From positions 28,088,001-28,148,000 of the forward strand of contig OX485809.1 of assembly GCA_950295325.1 (NCBI GenBank): DNA of 60,000 nucleotides, given 5' to 3'. This document shows, one piece after another, positions 1-12,035 of the stretch. Origin of the DNA: Polytrichum commune. Lineage: Eukaryota > Streptophyta > Polytrichopsida > Polytrichales > Polytrichaceae. Each line of letters begins with the position of its first letter. Within the stretch, counting starts at the first letter, position 1. Below the pieces are notes generated by a model. It was not told the origin of the DNA. It saw only the letters and a list, made by a program, of their open reading frames with translations, and did no database searches. A program made the translations under genes and the position numbers.

Positions 1-2250
1 ATTTTTTTATACACACAACTTTGTAATTGAAGAGGTGCTTCATTATATTGAACAATTGTATAAATTTTATCACAAATGAATAAAAAATACCCTACATTCT
101 TTCTCACATGGTTTAATAAATTTTCGCGAGTGCCCTCCCTTGGCTATCGAATTTCATATATTTTCATATCAATATTTTTATGAAGAAAATAATTTAATTT
201 AATGTTCCATTTTTACACATATGTTGTATTAAAGGCTTCTTTTTTTACCAGACTCATCCCAATCATCAACAATATTTATTAAAGACGACCCCAATTACTG
301 GATGGATGTAGAATTTTACTTTGTAAATGTTCTCTAATTTCTAATAATTTAATATTCACCTTCTAAATCCTTAATATGAGATATTTCTTAAGTTTTAAAT
401 TTGATTTCACCAACTCCTACAATATTGTTAGCTTCTCGAATAGTATTTTTATCACAAGTTGTACTCTACTTGATGAAGGATAATTTGGCATTTATGTGGA
501 TTTAGAAACAATAACGGATGCAAAATGTTTTGTGGGATCATCTGAAGATTAAAAAAATTATACTCTCATCATTTTGAAGAGATGGAAGAAAAAACCAATT
601 TTGATCGTTTGAGGATCTATAAAATGATTCACATATCCTGAGAAGTTGTGAATTATTCAAGTCTGCTATGATATGCAATGCATGTAATATGTTTGCATAT
701 TTCTATTTGAGATACTCTAATACATGTGGAAGAGGTTCATTGCGTATCGGGATGATACATCAAGTACTTTGCATCTGAACCACGATTCATGTTAGAAACA
801 ATAACATGTTCCAACCTTGAAGTAAGATTAAAATATTATCTTTATTGATATCTTTACTTCTAAGGATTATATTTTGAATGAGTTCATATCTTTGGATATT
901 TTTTATGTAACCTTGTTTCTTCAAGAATTTTGTGTACAAGTAATGTATTTCAAGGTTTTCGGTGATAATTCAAATAAACCATTCAAGTTTTTTTTCTTTA
1001 GGGATTTTTTGCGCAATGTGTGTCGTTGTTTCATGATGTCGTGATAAGAATCAATAATTGAATTAATATGTTACATTGCATGGAGATATTCATAAGTGAC
1101 TTTGATCCACATACGTATCATATGCCATGAATATAATTAATCAATAATATATAAAAATAAATATGATGATACATTTATATATTAATATTTTACTTAAGAC
1201 ATGAAGCTTTGGATTGAACAAAAATTGACTCAAAAAAATAGAATTCCACCAGATTTTATAAGAAGATTTTATGATGGTAAAAACAAAAGTAGATTTATGA
1301 AATGTGATGATTATGTGAAGATTAAGAAAATTTTGAATATTTCTATAAAATGGAGCAAAAAAACACCAACAATATTTTTATAATACAACTAGTGTGAATA
1401 TATAGATTCAATAATACCTAGAGATGTGTGTGTGTGTGTGTATTTCTTTACCTAAAAACATTGATTTTATCTGACAGTTGTTTCATTTTAGACATTCAAC
1501 TCCCTTGGCAGCTAAAAAAATCGAATTTATAACATGCTTAAGATGTGAACAACTTAATTAGTCCATTGCAACACATGGATTCAAGTGAAGGCAGGTTGCT
1601 GCACACCAATGTATCTCTCATCCATGCATTTAAAAAAAATTATCCTTACATGTTTGTTATTGATTTATTTAAATTATGATTTGTTAAATTAATGTGGGAT
1701 CATGGAAGTTAATTCCATTGTCAAATCAACTTCAAAAATACCCTCTATCCTACATACCATACAAAATAACCTTGATTGACTTCTATGAAAGTGTTTGCGA
1801 TTTTTTTCAAGTCTAGACTTGTAATTTTTCAATTAATTTGCTCCAACGCAACTTGGGTTGATCTCCTTTAGTTTGAACACCTTTGAGTCCTTGATGAATT
1901 AGAACGCAACTCACCTTATTTATAAGCTTGACGCGGTGAGTGCGAGCATCCGACATTTTTGTTAAAACTAACTTTGTACACCACATGTGTCAACAAGGTT
2001 AGTGCACACACGGGTACCTGTATAATATTAGAATTCTAGGACACTCATATAGGAGTAATCATGACAATTGAAGTGTATTAGGCTCTCAACTTGGCCTTGT
2101 CATATAGCGTGTAACATCTAAGTATTTTAATATTTTCAAAAGTTTTATGTAGCTGAAAAAACATTGTATCTAATTATAGTTTGAATTTAGAGTCCTATTT
2201 ATATATTTCCCATTTTTATTTATTTGAAATGTTCTTCCTAACTACATATA
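1..2250. other. AT-rich intergenic DNA, no gene seen
   Basis: Strongly AT-rich sequence with frequent stops in all frames. A 60-codon frame at 1201-1383 is Lys/Ile-rich, resembles no family I know and fits chance in AT-rich DNA. A short (TG)n run lies near 1424-1441. No tRNA, transposon terminus or splice-supported exon could be identified. Confidence 0.6.
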
Positions 2251-3050
2251 TATGCTTTGGTATGAAAATTCGTCTAGTGGTTAGATTTTCATGAAAAGAT
2301 CTCAATCCTTATTCCCAAGCCTTTTGTATTCCCGAACCTTGGCTCTTGTTCACGACGGCTTAGCGTGTTCCGGAGCTCTATCTCATTCCCTGTGCTCTCG
2401 GGAAATTTGTGTTGTTGAAGGTAGAGCATTAGATTGCTTGTAGTCATAGCGTATTGTATTAAGCGTGAATAAGGTTTGAATAAATCCATATGGTTTGTGG
2501 AAAAATGGGAGATAAGATATCCCATATACATTGTATGAACCAAGGAGGAAGAATGCAATAAAGCGCAAGGCAAGGGGAGAGGATGACCGTTTCATTCTAG
2601 ACATTGTTCATATGCCTTTGTGTATGTGTATTTGCTTGTGCAATCCGATCTCTAGTTCATGTGTGCTTCAATATGTATTTCTTGCTCTCTAGTTGTCTCC
2701 TCCGCTCGGATCATTACTCCTCTCATTCCTGCATGTTGTTGGTCTTGTATTTGTTCCATGGTTCTACACCTCTTCTCTTGGTGGTGGCATCCATGCCTAT
2801 AAACAACTTCAAAGTTCATTTTCTCGAAGCATTTAATGTGGATAGCAAAAATCCAATGCCAAATCAGAGTTTGTAGGAATTTGCTATGAATTTTCGAACA
2901 TAAGATATGACTACCCAAAAAGTAGTCATATAGATCCCATGATAAATATATTTGTCGATTAAAGTATCTTCCCTATCACTCTCATGTTGAGCTATACATG
3001 TCGCTTATTTTAGGCACTCATTAATCCCGAATAGATTTTGTCGGGCATTC
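2251..3050. other. Intergenic, possible weak tRNA-like start at about 2268
   Basis: Short overlapping frames on both strands with no coherent product. The text around 2268-2285 contains a tRNA A-box-like stretch (GTCTAGTGGTTAG), but no matching B box follows at the right distance, so no SINE or tRNA is called. Confidence 0.35.
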
Positions 3051-3899
3051 ATGTCAAGCACGTCAATGGCCGTCAATGGCCGTCAGTTGAGGTTCTCTGA
3101 CTTTGGGCGATTCTTCCTCCCCCGATGAAGCATAGCAATCTTTTGCATATGAAAGGCCATTGCCATCTGCAACTTGGAGCCGCCCAAGATCATATTGTAG
3201 CACAATTGACAACAAACTTAGTCATGAAATGGGAGTCCCAAATGCCGTGTCAATCATCACATATGCCTCGTGTTGGGGGTCTTGACCAACACCCATAATG
3301 TACAACCTAGTTTGTGGATCCTTCACAATATTAAAAATATTTATACAATGTGGTTTGTTGGCAAGAGTTTTTCAATGAACCCGCTTTAGTGTCGAAATTT
3401 GTGTCCATCACAAGCCATGTCACTTCGGGAAGCCATGGGGGTGACGCTTTGGGTACTTATCGTTGGAGGGATGTCCAAGGATGTCTTGGACACTTGAGCC
3501 TTGTGTTCATCACCGTCATCATAGTTTGAAGTCTTGACAAAATAGCTCATGATGATTCCGAGCATCTAGAAAAAAAACCCAACAATAATAATTAGTTGTT
3601 GAATGCATAGACACATACGGATGTATGTCCTTAAGTTGCTCCTCTCAATGGCAATGTATGGGAGTTATGGATGCATGTCCATAAGTTCTCTATGATGCTT
3701 ATCCATGAATGTCATTGATTTTGTTTTGATTTTTTTTTTTTTTTTTTTTTGGTTTAATGGACTCTTGATTGCAAAAATGCCCAACAACAAGTAGGAGTAA
3801 AACTTACCATTGTGGCGTAGATGAATTTAATGTCACCAAAGGTGTTGTACATTATGCCTCCCGAACTATCAAGTGTTGCAGGATGTCAATGTAAAACTC

Positions 3900-5300
3900 C
3901 ATATGCAACTCAATAGTTGGGTATATATTGTACAAAGTCTCCTCAATCATGTCCTTTGGGTGCGGTGTAGGGAAATCGTACATTTTTATTAAAATTAGAT
4001 TTTTTTGGTTGCAACCCTTCCCATTGTTGATTTCTTACATGTCAAGAAATATGATTGGACAATTCTTACTTGCTTGAAGCCCCTCGCCTCCTAAGTCACA
4101 GTGAGGCCTTCGATGGCACATAGGTGCTAAGGAATATGTCATATTTGGTATTGAGACCGTTCTTGTACAAATTCAATACATGCCCAATTTTTTGAGGCTT
4201 GACAATCTAGAGCCACACGTGAGGCTCCCGATTGTGAGGAGAGTGATGCTTCTTGAATGTAGAATAAAAAGATTCGTAGAATGGGTTGTCTTCTGAATCG
4301 GAATTCTATACTCCTAGAATGGCCTTGAAATACAAAATGGCAAAAGATGAACCCTTTGGGTCTTGTCCGACTATTGTTCTAGAGGCATGGTTGAATTTAC
4401 GAACCAAGAACCATGGTGTTTGGATTGACCATGCAAAATCTTGTTGCGCCATCAAATTTGGCAATCTTCTTCCTCCCGTTGAAGAAGCCGTGCATTTTTT
4501 TTCCCTCTTAGTATTCTTAGCCCTCTATGCTTAAGTAGGGGGTGGCCTCTTTTACTAGGGCTTTCATGAAGGCACCATTGATGTTATATTCAAATTTGAA
4601 GGCCCTCCAATTCTCCTAGATTATGTCCCCATCAACATTAACCAGTTGTTTCTCCGAGTCGAGCTTATTGATCTCCATTATGGCCATGGTCTTATGTTTC
4701 ATGTACTCACACCCCTCTTTAATGTGATAAGTGGATGGCTTCATGGCTGTTGGAGGAAGATCTTCGGGTAAGGAAATACCCTCTTGGGCATTTCAAACAA
4801 GATGTGATGTGTTGCTCGGTAGAGTTCCAACTATGTGAGGCCCTAGAGAGGCTTGAAGAAATCCTCGAGGACTGGTGGTACCTTGGCCTTAGGGTCATTC
4901 CTACACATCAACTCCATCTCTAAATTGACAATGTCGTTGTTATTGTGGAAGTCGAAGACCCGACACCACATGGTCCATGTCAGGTCAAGAAAGCATTGAA
5001 ATAATTTTGTTGCGCCAATCCTCGCAAATGTTTTTGTCAAGTAATAATATTCTTCTCCATCCATAGAATCTTTGGTTACTATAAATGTCAAATTCATGAA
5101 GAGCCAATCAAAATGTGTTGTGCACTTCTCCCATGCCAAAATGAAGGCACCAAACCTTGTTAACTTCCATATATTTATGAATACATAGAAGAGCCCTAAA
5201 ATCACAAATCACATCATCCATCCCACTTACGTCGATGGCACGTGGCTCGACCACCAATATGGATTCCATCAACTTTGGTATAATATGATGTTGCATTATG
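3900..5300 (-). pseudogene. Decayed protein-coding region of unknown family
   Basis: Read on the minus strand, the stretch from about 5300 down to 3900 gives coherent, normally composed protein segments that are broken by in-frame stops and change frame several times. The clearest piece is the 120-codon frame 5205-4843, rich in Trp, Phe and charged residues (for example TWTMWCRVFDFH near its middle). A second piece covers about 4460-4100, with two in-frame TAG codons. A further piece at 5296-5108 lies in another frame. A short plus-strand frame at 4286 is its antisense shadow. I do not recognise the family. Multiple stops and frameshifts in a repeat-rich setting suggest a dead mobile-element or duplicated-gene remnant, but no terminal repeats were found around it. 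The function is unknown. Confidence 0.45.
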
Positions 5301-5686
5301 TCGTCGGGAAGGCCATGGATAAAATGTATTATCCACTATCTTGTTAAAAAACACTTTATTATTATATTAACAAATCAACAATCCTCCTTCATGTTTGTTC
5401 TCCGTATGCTACAACAACCCTGGCCAATGGAGGACTTGAAATTGAGGCCAATGTGAGGTGGGACTTGCTAATATAAGACCCCATTGGAATGATTATTGGA
5501 ATGATTAAGTTAACACGATGTGACTAAGTTAATGCTCCTTTGTCCCACACCTTGCGCTCTTTTGGCAACCATTGACAAACAAACCCCCTCCCCCCCCCAA
5601 AAAAAAAAACAAAAAAAAAAAACAAAAACCATGTGTGATCTCTTCCATATCATAATAATCTTCATATATGTCATCATCTTTGAATC

Positions 5687-5723
5687 TATACACACAAATT
5701 ATATTTCTACCACCCTACTTAAG
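5687..5723. repeat. 37-bp direct repeat, left copy
   Basis: It is identical to 7071-7107. The two copies flank the TIR element at 5723-7062. The repeat ends in CTTAAG, with the last G shared with the element's first base. Confidence 0.85.
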
Positions 5724-5907
5724 GGCCGGTTTACACTACGGTGGAGAAGTCCACCGGTCATGAAAAAAAGGGCGTTTCTCAATTGTGATTGGTCGAAAAT
5801 GCAACTCTTGACCGGTGGGTGTTTACACTAGGTGAAGAAAACAATGATGATGAACTTTTCTCATGGATGATAAAATGACATGGCCGCCTACATGGCGGCA
5901 CTTTTTG

Positions 5908-5951
5908 GAGTTGGGCTTCTCCGGCCTCAAGAGGCCGGAGAAGCCCAACTC
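5908..5951. repeat. Perfect 21-bp-arm palindrome with 2-nt loop
   Basis: The left arm 5908-5928 and right arm 5931-5951 are exact reverse complements separated by AA. The arms are GC-rich (core TTCTCCGGCCTC), so a very stable hairpin or cruciform is expected. It lies inside the 1.34-kb TIR element. Confidence 0.9.
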
Positions 5952-6032
5952 AATAAAAAATTAATTTTCAAAAATAGATTTGGGCCGTAGATTTCAGATC
6001 TGGTTTTTTTCAAAACCTAAGGTGTTGGCAAG

Positions 6033-6034
<2 letters not shown>

Positions 6035-6127
<93 letters not shown>
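6035..6127. repeat. (TC)n microsatellite, about 46 units
   Basis: About 93 bp of uninterrupted CT/TC dinucleotide inside the TIR element. It creates artificial Arg-Glu repeat frames on the minus strand, which are not genes. Confidence 0.97.
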
Positions 6128-6131
<4 letters not shown>

Positions 6132-7070
6132 TGTAGTAGCTCCTTAGTGATTTTTTTTTGTGCAATTTTTTTTTCCGCAATGGCTCTATTGGAATACACT
6201 CTATTGGAATACAAAGTCTTAATTTTGTATCTTTCTTGCTCAACATGGGTCCAAGCAAATGACATAAATAAATAAAAAGTAGGCTTACTCACCCGTACAC
6301 GATCTTTGAACATTTTTGCATTATATGATCCAAGAAGAAATTGTGACACATATCCACTTGGCCAGTCAAATTTCCACACCACCCTCTCCTTGTTCCCAAA
6401 CAAAAAATATGCCATCATCATAATTGAAGCATTATGGTGATACATGATGATTTTTTGTATCGCCATAGTTGAAACGATAAAATACTTCAAAACTATAAAG
6501 ATCATAAGAGAGCACAAAATCTCTCTTCTTCGATTATCCATGATTGAAGATCAAAGATAAGAAGAGAGAAATTGATGAGGATGATTGAGAGGAGAGCATG
6601 TCTTAAATAATACCAAAGAGTAGTGCTTTGTCCAATGTGTATGGGTTTTCCCCTCTTCATTCTTAAACACCCAAGGAGACATTTATTTCCTACATGGGCC
6701 AAACTTGACAATTGGCAATTTGGCAATTTTCATTATCTTTTGAATAAAATTGAACATTATATTACACAATTCTTATGAACACAATTCTTGTTGAAATCTT
6801 TTGATACAATGTGAATGTAGAGAATTATGGTTTTTTATCACAAAAAATCTTCACCATTAGGTGAACTTCTCTTCACCGGTGGACTTCTCCGCTAAATTTC
6901 TCCTCTAGATGTTTAGACTTCAACCGGTCAAGACTCCTTAAGAAATATTTTATTGCCTTTAATTCTTCTCTGGCACATCCACCATTTGCCTCATATAACC
7001 ATGTCTTGGCCAAGCATTCTTGACCGACCGGAGGCCTTCTCCACCGTAGTGTAAACCGGCCCTTAGGGTA

Positions 7071-7107
7071 TATACACACAAATTATATTTCTACCACCCT
7101 ACTTAAG
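7071..7107. repeat. 37-bp direct repeat, right copy
   Basis: Identical to 5687-5723. It starts 8 bp beyond the right end of the TIR element. Confidence 0.85.
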
Positions 7108-7446
7108 TTCAAAAGCCGATGTTGAACATATGCCTCAACCGGCTTCCATTTCTTCACATGCCCAAAGCCTTGCCTAGTGCCATCTTCAGTGTACAGTAGA
7201 TTCACATACAAAACAAAATATGCAAAACCCGTAACATAAAACCCGGCCCTCACTCCTGCCAAGCCAAGAATCAACACCTCTAGAATTGGATCTTAACTCA
7301 ATCTCTACAAAGACAACAAAGATGAACATACTATACTCTCCACATATAAAATAAGCCCTAACATTGCTTAGGCTACTAGTCGTGCTCCCTATAAAAAAAG
7401 GGTAGGCTAGTGCCGAGCTTAAGCTTGAGTGGATTTCACAACTAGC
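7108..7446. other. Intergenic, no gene seen
   Basis: No coherent frame, RNA gene or repeat terminus was identified between the TIR element and the next MITE. Confidence 0.5.
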
Positions 7447-7449
7447 TGA

Positions 7450-7838
7450 GAGCATCCTCAGTCGGTCTAGGTAAAGCTCACTGCAAACCAAAACCTATCT
7501 TTTGACTGACCTAAAATTAGAAAATGAAATTACCATCATTAGAAGCACACCTAAATAAACGTGAGATATTTCTCAAGAAAAAAGAATTGTAAAAATTTGA
7601 CGTAGGTGAAATCCCTCATTGAAAACACCACTTTTTCAAAATTTAGAGGGAGTGCACCAAATTTAAAATGGAAAGATCCTCCCACACTCCCTCCAAATTT
7701 TTGACATTTAGAGGGAGTGTGGGAGGATCTGTCCATTTTTAAGCAAGATTTGGTGCACTCCCTCTAAATTTTGAGCAATTTTAAGCAAGATAGGTCTTGG
7801 TTTGTAGTGAGCTTTACCTAGACCGACTGAGGATGCTC
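7450..7838. mobile_element. MITE, about 50-bp TIRs, target duplication TGA
   Basis: The left end GAGCATCCTCAGTCGGTCTA and the right end TAGACCGACTGAGGATGCTC are inverse copies. The pairing continues about 50 bp inward through AGCTCACTGCAAACC with few mismatches. TGA occurs directly on both outer sides (7447-7449 and 7839-7841). A second nested inverted repeat sits in the centre (about 7645-7770), built on GAGGGAGTG...CACTCCCTC, so the whole unit can fold on itself. A 3-bp target duplication and a 389-bp length fit a Tourist/PIF-Harbinger-like MITE, though TGA is not the usual target. Confidence 0.85.
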
Positions 7839-7921
7839 TGAGTGTAGCATTTATTACTATAGTGGCCAACATTGGAGCCCATGCATTGCCCACATGGTTT
7901 GCATGCATGCATGCTTATCAT

Positions 7922-8160
7922 AGAATCGAATCAAAGAGGAATATAAACTTCGTTGATAAAAATCCCACTTGGTTGTCACTCTTGCAAAATGTACAATACT
8001 TAGGTTGAGTACTCTTCATTTTGCAACGGTGGTCCAAATTTTTTGGAAGATAATTCTTCCATTATGGTGCAACACTCTAGTGTTGCATAATGCTATGGCC
8101 TTGGCCACTTAGGAATTAACAAAAAAAAAATCTTATCTTATGTATATAAATACATTGGTT
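7922..8160. other. Intergenic, nothing recognised
   Basis: No gene, RNA or repeat boundary was identified. Confidence 0.4.
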
Positions 8161-8163
8161 ATC

Positions 8164-8590
8164 TACCCCATTAAGTGAGGGTGGGCTAATAGTACGTGTG
8201 GGAAATTAGTGAAGGTGGTACAAAATTTATTTACTCTGTGGAATGGGTGTCACCATAAGATCCAAGGTAAAAGTACCGGATACTCTCAAATGCAATCTCT
8301 CATCAATTTCTTAGTTTAGGAGATGTCTTAGAAGTGAGCGGCACATATTGAAAAAGGAGAAGAAGGAGCCTCTTCAAGCCCACCAAAGTAAACCATGCAC
8401 TCTACAAGCACCTTAGAGATGAACTCATTTTCTTGAAATGTATGGTAAATGAGCATGTATTCACGAATTTAGTATCACTCAATAAAAATTTCAACGCTTG
8501 TTTATTTTGAGATTTGGCAAAATAGTACGTGTTTTGAGAATTGGTACCACCTGCATTAAGTGGGAAATTGGTGTAGCTTGGACCCATGTT
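8164..8590 (+). repeat. Family C dispersed repeat, copy 1
   Basis: It shares ordered blocks with 43785-44205 (same strand) and about 48000-48372 (opposite strand). The blocks are GTGGGAAATTAGTGAAGGTG, CTCTACAAGCACCTTAGAG, CTTGAAATG.ATGGTAAATGAGCATGTATTCA and a closing TTAGTGGGA/AATTGG block. In the other copies the outer ends read as inverted CCCAATTAG, suggesting an old MITE family. No coding potential. Confidence 0.7.
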
Positions 8591-8599
8591 GTCTTAGTC

Positions 8600-9580
8600 T
8601 ATTGCCATGTGCATATGAATTAATATCGCAGACGAACCATGCCTGCCATGTCCATGCTAGTTTCCCACACCATACCCACCTTTTGAATTGTAGTCCATGA
8701 CCTTCCCACATTCGTTTCCTCTTTGTCTTATCACATGTTCATTTGGGGAATAAATCTTTGACACGTGACCCTTTTCCTTTGGATTTTTTTTGGGGGTTTT
8801 AGACAAGAACAATGAAGAACGGTAGGGTGGCAGCCACTACTCACCACCATCGTGACCACCTTCAAGTCTTCAAACATATATGAATTTGTCCCAATGTTTA
8901 TGAACCAACAATGACATTGATCATGTGAACCATGAAGACTTCAACACTCTAGTCACGTGCCTCATATAAATACATCCCAAGTTATCTTTCCGTAAACACT
9001 TCGGCGGATCTTCAAGAGTTGGATTTTTTTTTATAAAAAATATGTAAAAGATACTCCCATGTGGTAATCGTGTTTTAGATAGTAAAACCCATATGCAATT
9101 GTATTGTTAGCCAATCTTACACTAGAGGTGCACTACACTAAATAGTGTGTTTACTGATTTCCTATTTGGAATTATGCAATGTTATATTTATTTTAGTATG
9201 TATCTCATATTTGACCAACAAATGTGATAAGAGTTCTGCACCTAATTTGCACTAGAACTAACTTAGTTATTTGGTACAATATTGCCATTGTTAGCGTAGT
9301 CATGTAAGTGGAAGTGACATAAATCTAATCATGACTTTTGGAGGCCTAATGTGGATGTAAATTAGACTGATAATGTTAAGGAACGTTGGTTCCATTATGG
9401 AGCAAGCATGAATGAAGAACCTCTTCACTATATGCCACTACCCCCTCCCCCTTCTGAAGTAGAAAACCATTCAACAAGTTATTAAGGAGCACCTAAGTTA
9501 CTTCGAGTATGGGATTTGCATTATAAGTTATGAGATGATTGTTTGGTGTGTCTCACACCAAATGTGTAGTTACTTGGTCT
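8600..9580. other. Intergenic with MITE fragments
   Basis: No gene seen. A fragment near 9126-9180 (ACACTAAATAGTGTG, CCTATTTGGAATTATGCAATG) resembles the end of family A MITEs. Confidence 0.5.
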
Positions 9581-9583
9581 AGA

Positions 9584-9804
9584 ACTACACTATTCGTGAT
9601 ATTTAGTGTCACTTACTATTTGGAACTACGTAGCGCTATATCTATTTATTGTATATTTCATGTTTTACCAACAAATGTCAATTTGGTTGTTTGGAAATTA
9701 TAATCAATAATAACTTTACTTGGTAAAAAATTACAACCATAGTAAAAGGGTATAGATTACATAATTCCAAATAGTAAGTGACACTATACATCATATTTAG
9801 TGTA
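9584..9804. mobile_element. Family A MITE, copy 1
   Basis: The ends are inverse copies: ATATTTAGTGTCACTTACTA TTTGGAA near the left and TTCCAAA TAGTAAGTGACACTAT near the right, over roughly 50 bp. The interior includes CAACAAATGTCAATTTGGTTGTTTG. The same unit recurs at 12036-12265 and 51582-51800. About 220 bp, non-coding. Confidence 0.8.
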
Positions 9805-9884
9805 CCATATTAGCTTGGAATGATCCATGACGTTGTTCCTATGTATACCATATAAAATAATCACTCGTGGATGTCTTATATTAA

Positions 9885-10265
9885 GGGCCGGTTTAGATTC
9901 CAGTGAAGAAGTGCATCAATCAAGAATCTTAGGGGAATGGAGCAATATGATTGGCTATGAAATGAGTTCTTCACCGGTTGGGGTTTACACTACAGCCAAG
10001 ACTTCTCTATTGGAGGACTTCAAACATCGACGAAAAACGTCATTGTTGACAACACGGTGACACTCTTTTGCTAAGGGAGTTTTCCAAAGGGTTCTTGGGC
10101 AACCTCAAACCCTCAAACAAGAAACCTGGTCTTTGGAGAATCAACTCGAGGCTTCTCTTTTTTTCCATCTTGTCCACCATACCAACCATTACCTCAAATA
10201 ACCTTGTCATGGGCTGAAATTCTTGATTGAATGGTGCACTTCTTCACTATAGTCTAAACCAACCC
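9885..10265. mobile_element. MITE related to the 1.34-kb GGGCCGGTTTA element
   Basis: The left end GGGCCGGTTTAGATTCCAGT and the right end ACTATAGTCTAAACCAACCC are imperfect inverse copies, both followed inward by GAAGAAGTGCA. The ends and the internal TTCACCGGTTGGGGTTTACAC match the larger element at 5723-7062, so this looks like a shorter deletion derivative. It is flanked by TTAA on the left and TAG on the right. Confidence 0.75.
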
Positions 10266-10269
10266 TAGC

Positions 10270-10740
10270 ATTGTTTTCACTTAGACTTCCAAATTTTTCA
10301 TATAATCCAATGTACTAAATAAAAAACATTCAACTTCCAATAAATTATAAACTTACTTGCTTGAAACACCTAGGAGTTCCAACCCATAATATAATCTTGA
10401 GTTGTGAGAAGCTATTCAACCTAAAACAAGTATGGCTTGAGAATGGTTACTATAAAGAATATAAGTTATTCAACGACGCCAAAATATGGACGTGATCTTC
10501 CTCTACAGTCTTTATGTTATACCGTGCTCTTTGATTTGATTTGATTTTTTTTTGTTGGACGCTTATCAGTATTTAACTGATCGGGATCCTATGAATTAAA
10601 CATGGATTTTACATTTTGGCACCAAAAGTGGCGAACCAAAAGAGCACGTTTAAGTAGTAACATAGTGCAACCTTCACGTGTTAAGTGGTAGTGTGACAAG
10701 GGAGGTACCAATATCCACATGATAAAAACCATAACACAGC
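10270..10740. other. Intergenic, no gene seen
   Basis: AT-rich sequence with no coherent reading frame or repeat terminus. Confidence 0.45.
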
Positions 10741-10747
10741 CACCACA

Positions 10748-10915
10748 CCCATTTATCCCAATTAGTGTGTTCTACTGTTCGGAGTTACATAGTGCAATAA
10801 ATAGAATATAAAATGACTTTGCTTAATAAAATGTTGCTTTCTCATTAAATAGTTTATTGCACTGCGTAACTCCAACTAGTAAAAGAAAACACTAATTAGG
10901 ATAATCAAAGTACAC
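10748..10915. mobile_element. Short MITE with ATCCCAATTAGTGTGT ends
   Basis: The left end ATCCCAATTAGTGTGTTCTA and the right end AACACTAATTAGGATAATCA are inverse copies. GAGTTACATAGTGCAAT and ATTGCACTGCGTAACTC pair further in. A longer relative with the same ends is at 49445-49662. Confidence 0.7.
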
Positions 10916-10919
10916 TAAA

Positions 10920-12030
10920 AAGGATATCTATTTTTTGATTATATTTAATGTTGTTACCACCCTACCCTGCTCAATATTGATTTCCAAATCCTTGACAATC
11001 ATTGTTAGACATAAACGTGCCGCTACCTTCCCTACTGCCACCTCCCTTCTTGTAAAGCATGGATTTCATATCCTTACTAACACTAAAGTCAAACATGTAA
11101 CTTCCACATATTAGCATTGTTGATATTTGGTGTTTGAGTTTACATTTAACGTTACTTACTTTCATATTTGGGGTTATTGACATTTAGTGTATGCGTTCGT
11201 ATTTAGTGTATCAAACACCAAAAATCCTTTTAAGTGTAGTGTACTTTTGGAAGGTTTCATGAGAGCAAAAACTTTATATTGATAACTAATGGCATGTACT
11301 TTGAGTTATCTCTAGTGTAATATTTAGAGTGCAGGGAAAGTGTCGCAAACCAAATGCTTTGTTACTTGGGATTGGAACTATACCTAAGCACACCATTTAT
11401 GGTATTTAGTGTCACATGTGTAATAGTGTGACTTACACTATTTTGAGGCGTATGCTAGGTTACACCGATGATTATCAACTTCGTCATTAGTGTCGCCTCA
11501 TGACACTTGGCGTTCAAGTGCGCTTACTAATAAATTGGCATGAGTATGTTCAATAGTGTTATGAGGTGCATGTCTATGTTACACAATGGTCTACAAGCTG
11601 ACTAAAGTATACACAAATGACACTTGGCATTAGTATGCTCAAGAATATCTTCCTCTTGCATATTAAAACATGCAAACACATGACACTTGTCTTTAGTATG
11701 TTTTAAAATAACTTCCCTTTGCATACTAAAATGCAAGACTATCATCTAAAATATCCCTATGTGCTACTCTAAATGTCATGATGTAGATATTTCCCACTTG
11801 AAGAAGTTAGTTGTGTTGACGAATGAAATTATATTGGCAATTAACGGGCATGACACTTTGAGACCTCTAGGCATCTAGTTTAGGCCCTTCGCAAACAATG
11901 TACATGACACTGAATACCACAAATGGTGTACTACCACACTAGCATGAGTTGGTGTGACTCTGTAGGTAGTTTAACAACGTAACAAAGACGATGCCAAATT
12001 TCACGTACTAGGTTCAAGCATACCCTGAAA
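10920..12030. other. Intergenic with short imperfect repeats
   Basis: No gene found. From about 11440 to 11720 the phrases GACACTTGG and TTAGTATGCTCAA or TTAGTATGTT recur three to four times in slightly different form, suggesting old local duplications. Traces of MITE terminal sequence (ACACTATTT, TAGTGTCA) are scattered. Confidence 0.4.
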
Positions 12031-12035
12031 TCAAT

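Larger units (their letters stand above)
5723..7062. mobile_element. 1.34-kb non-autonomous TIR DNA transposon, GGGCCGGTTTACAC family
   Basis: The left end begins GGGCCGGTTTACACTACGG and the right end is its inverse, CCGTAGTGTAAACCGGCCC. The match extends inward about 28 bp through GGTGGAGAAG. A related sub-terminal CACCGGT motif recurs at both ends. Immediate flanks are TTAA on the left and TTA on the right, which fits a TA- or TWA-targeting group such as PIF/Harbinger. The interior holds a 21-bp-arm palindrome and a long (CT)n run, and no transposase was recognised. A shorter relative is at 9885-10265. Superfamily assignment rests on ends and target only. Confidence 0.75.

Noticed and set aside
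1201-1383. 60-codon plus-strand frame in AT-rich DNA
   Set aside because: Lys/Ile/Asn-rich composition follows base composition; no family resemblance, promoter or splice support.
2268-2345. Possible tRNA or SINE head
   Set aside because: An A-box-like text is present but no B box or cloverleaf could be drawn.
6010-6541. Minus-strand frames of 82 and 174 codons with long Arg-Glu repeats
   Set aside because: The Arg-Glu runs are the CT microsatellite and the rest lies inside the TIR element; not a gene.
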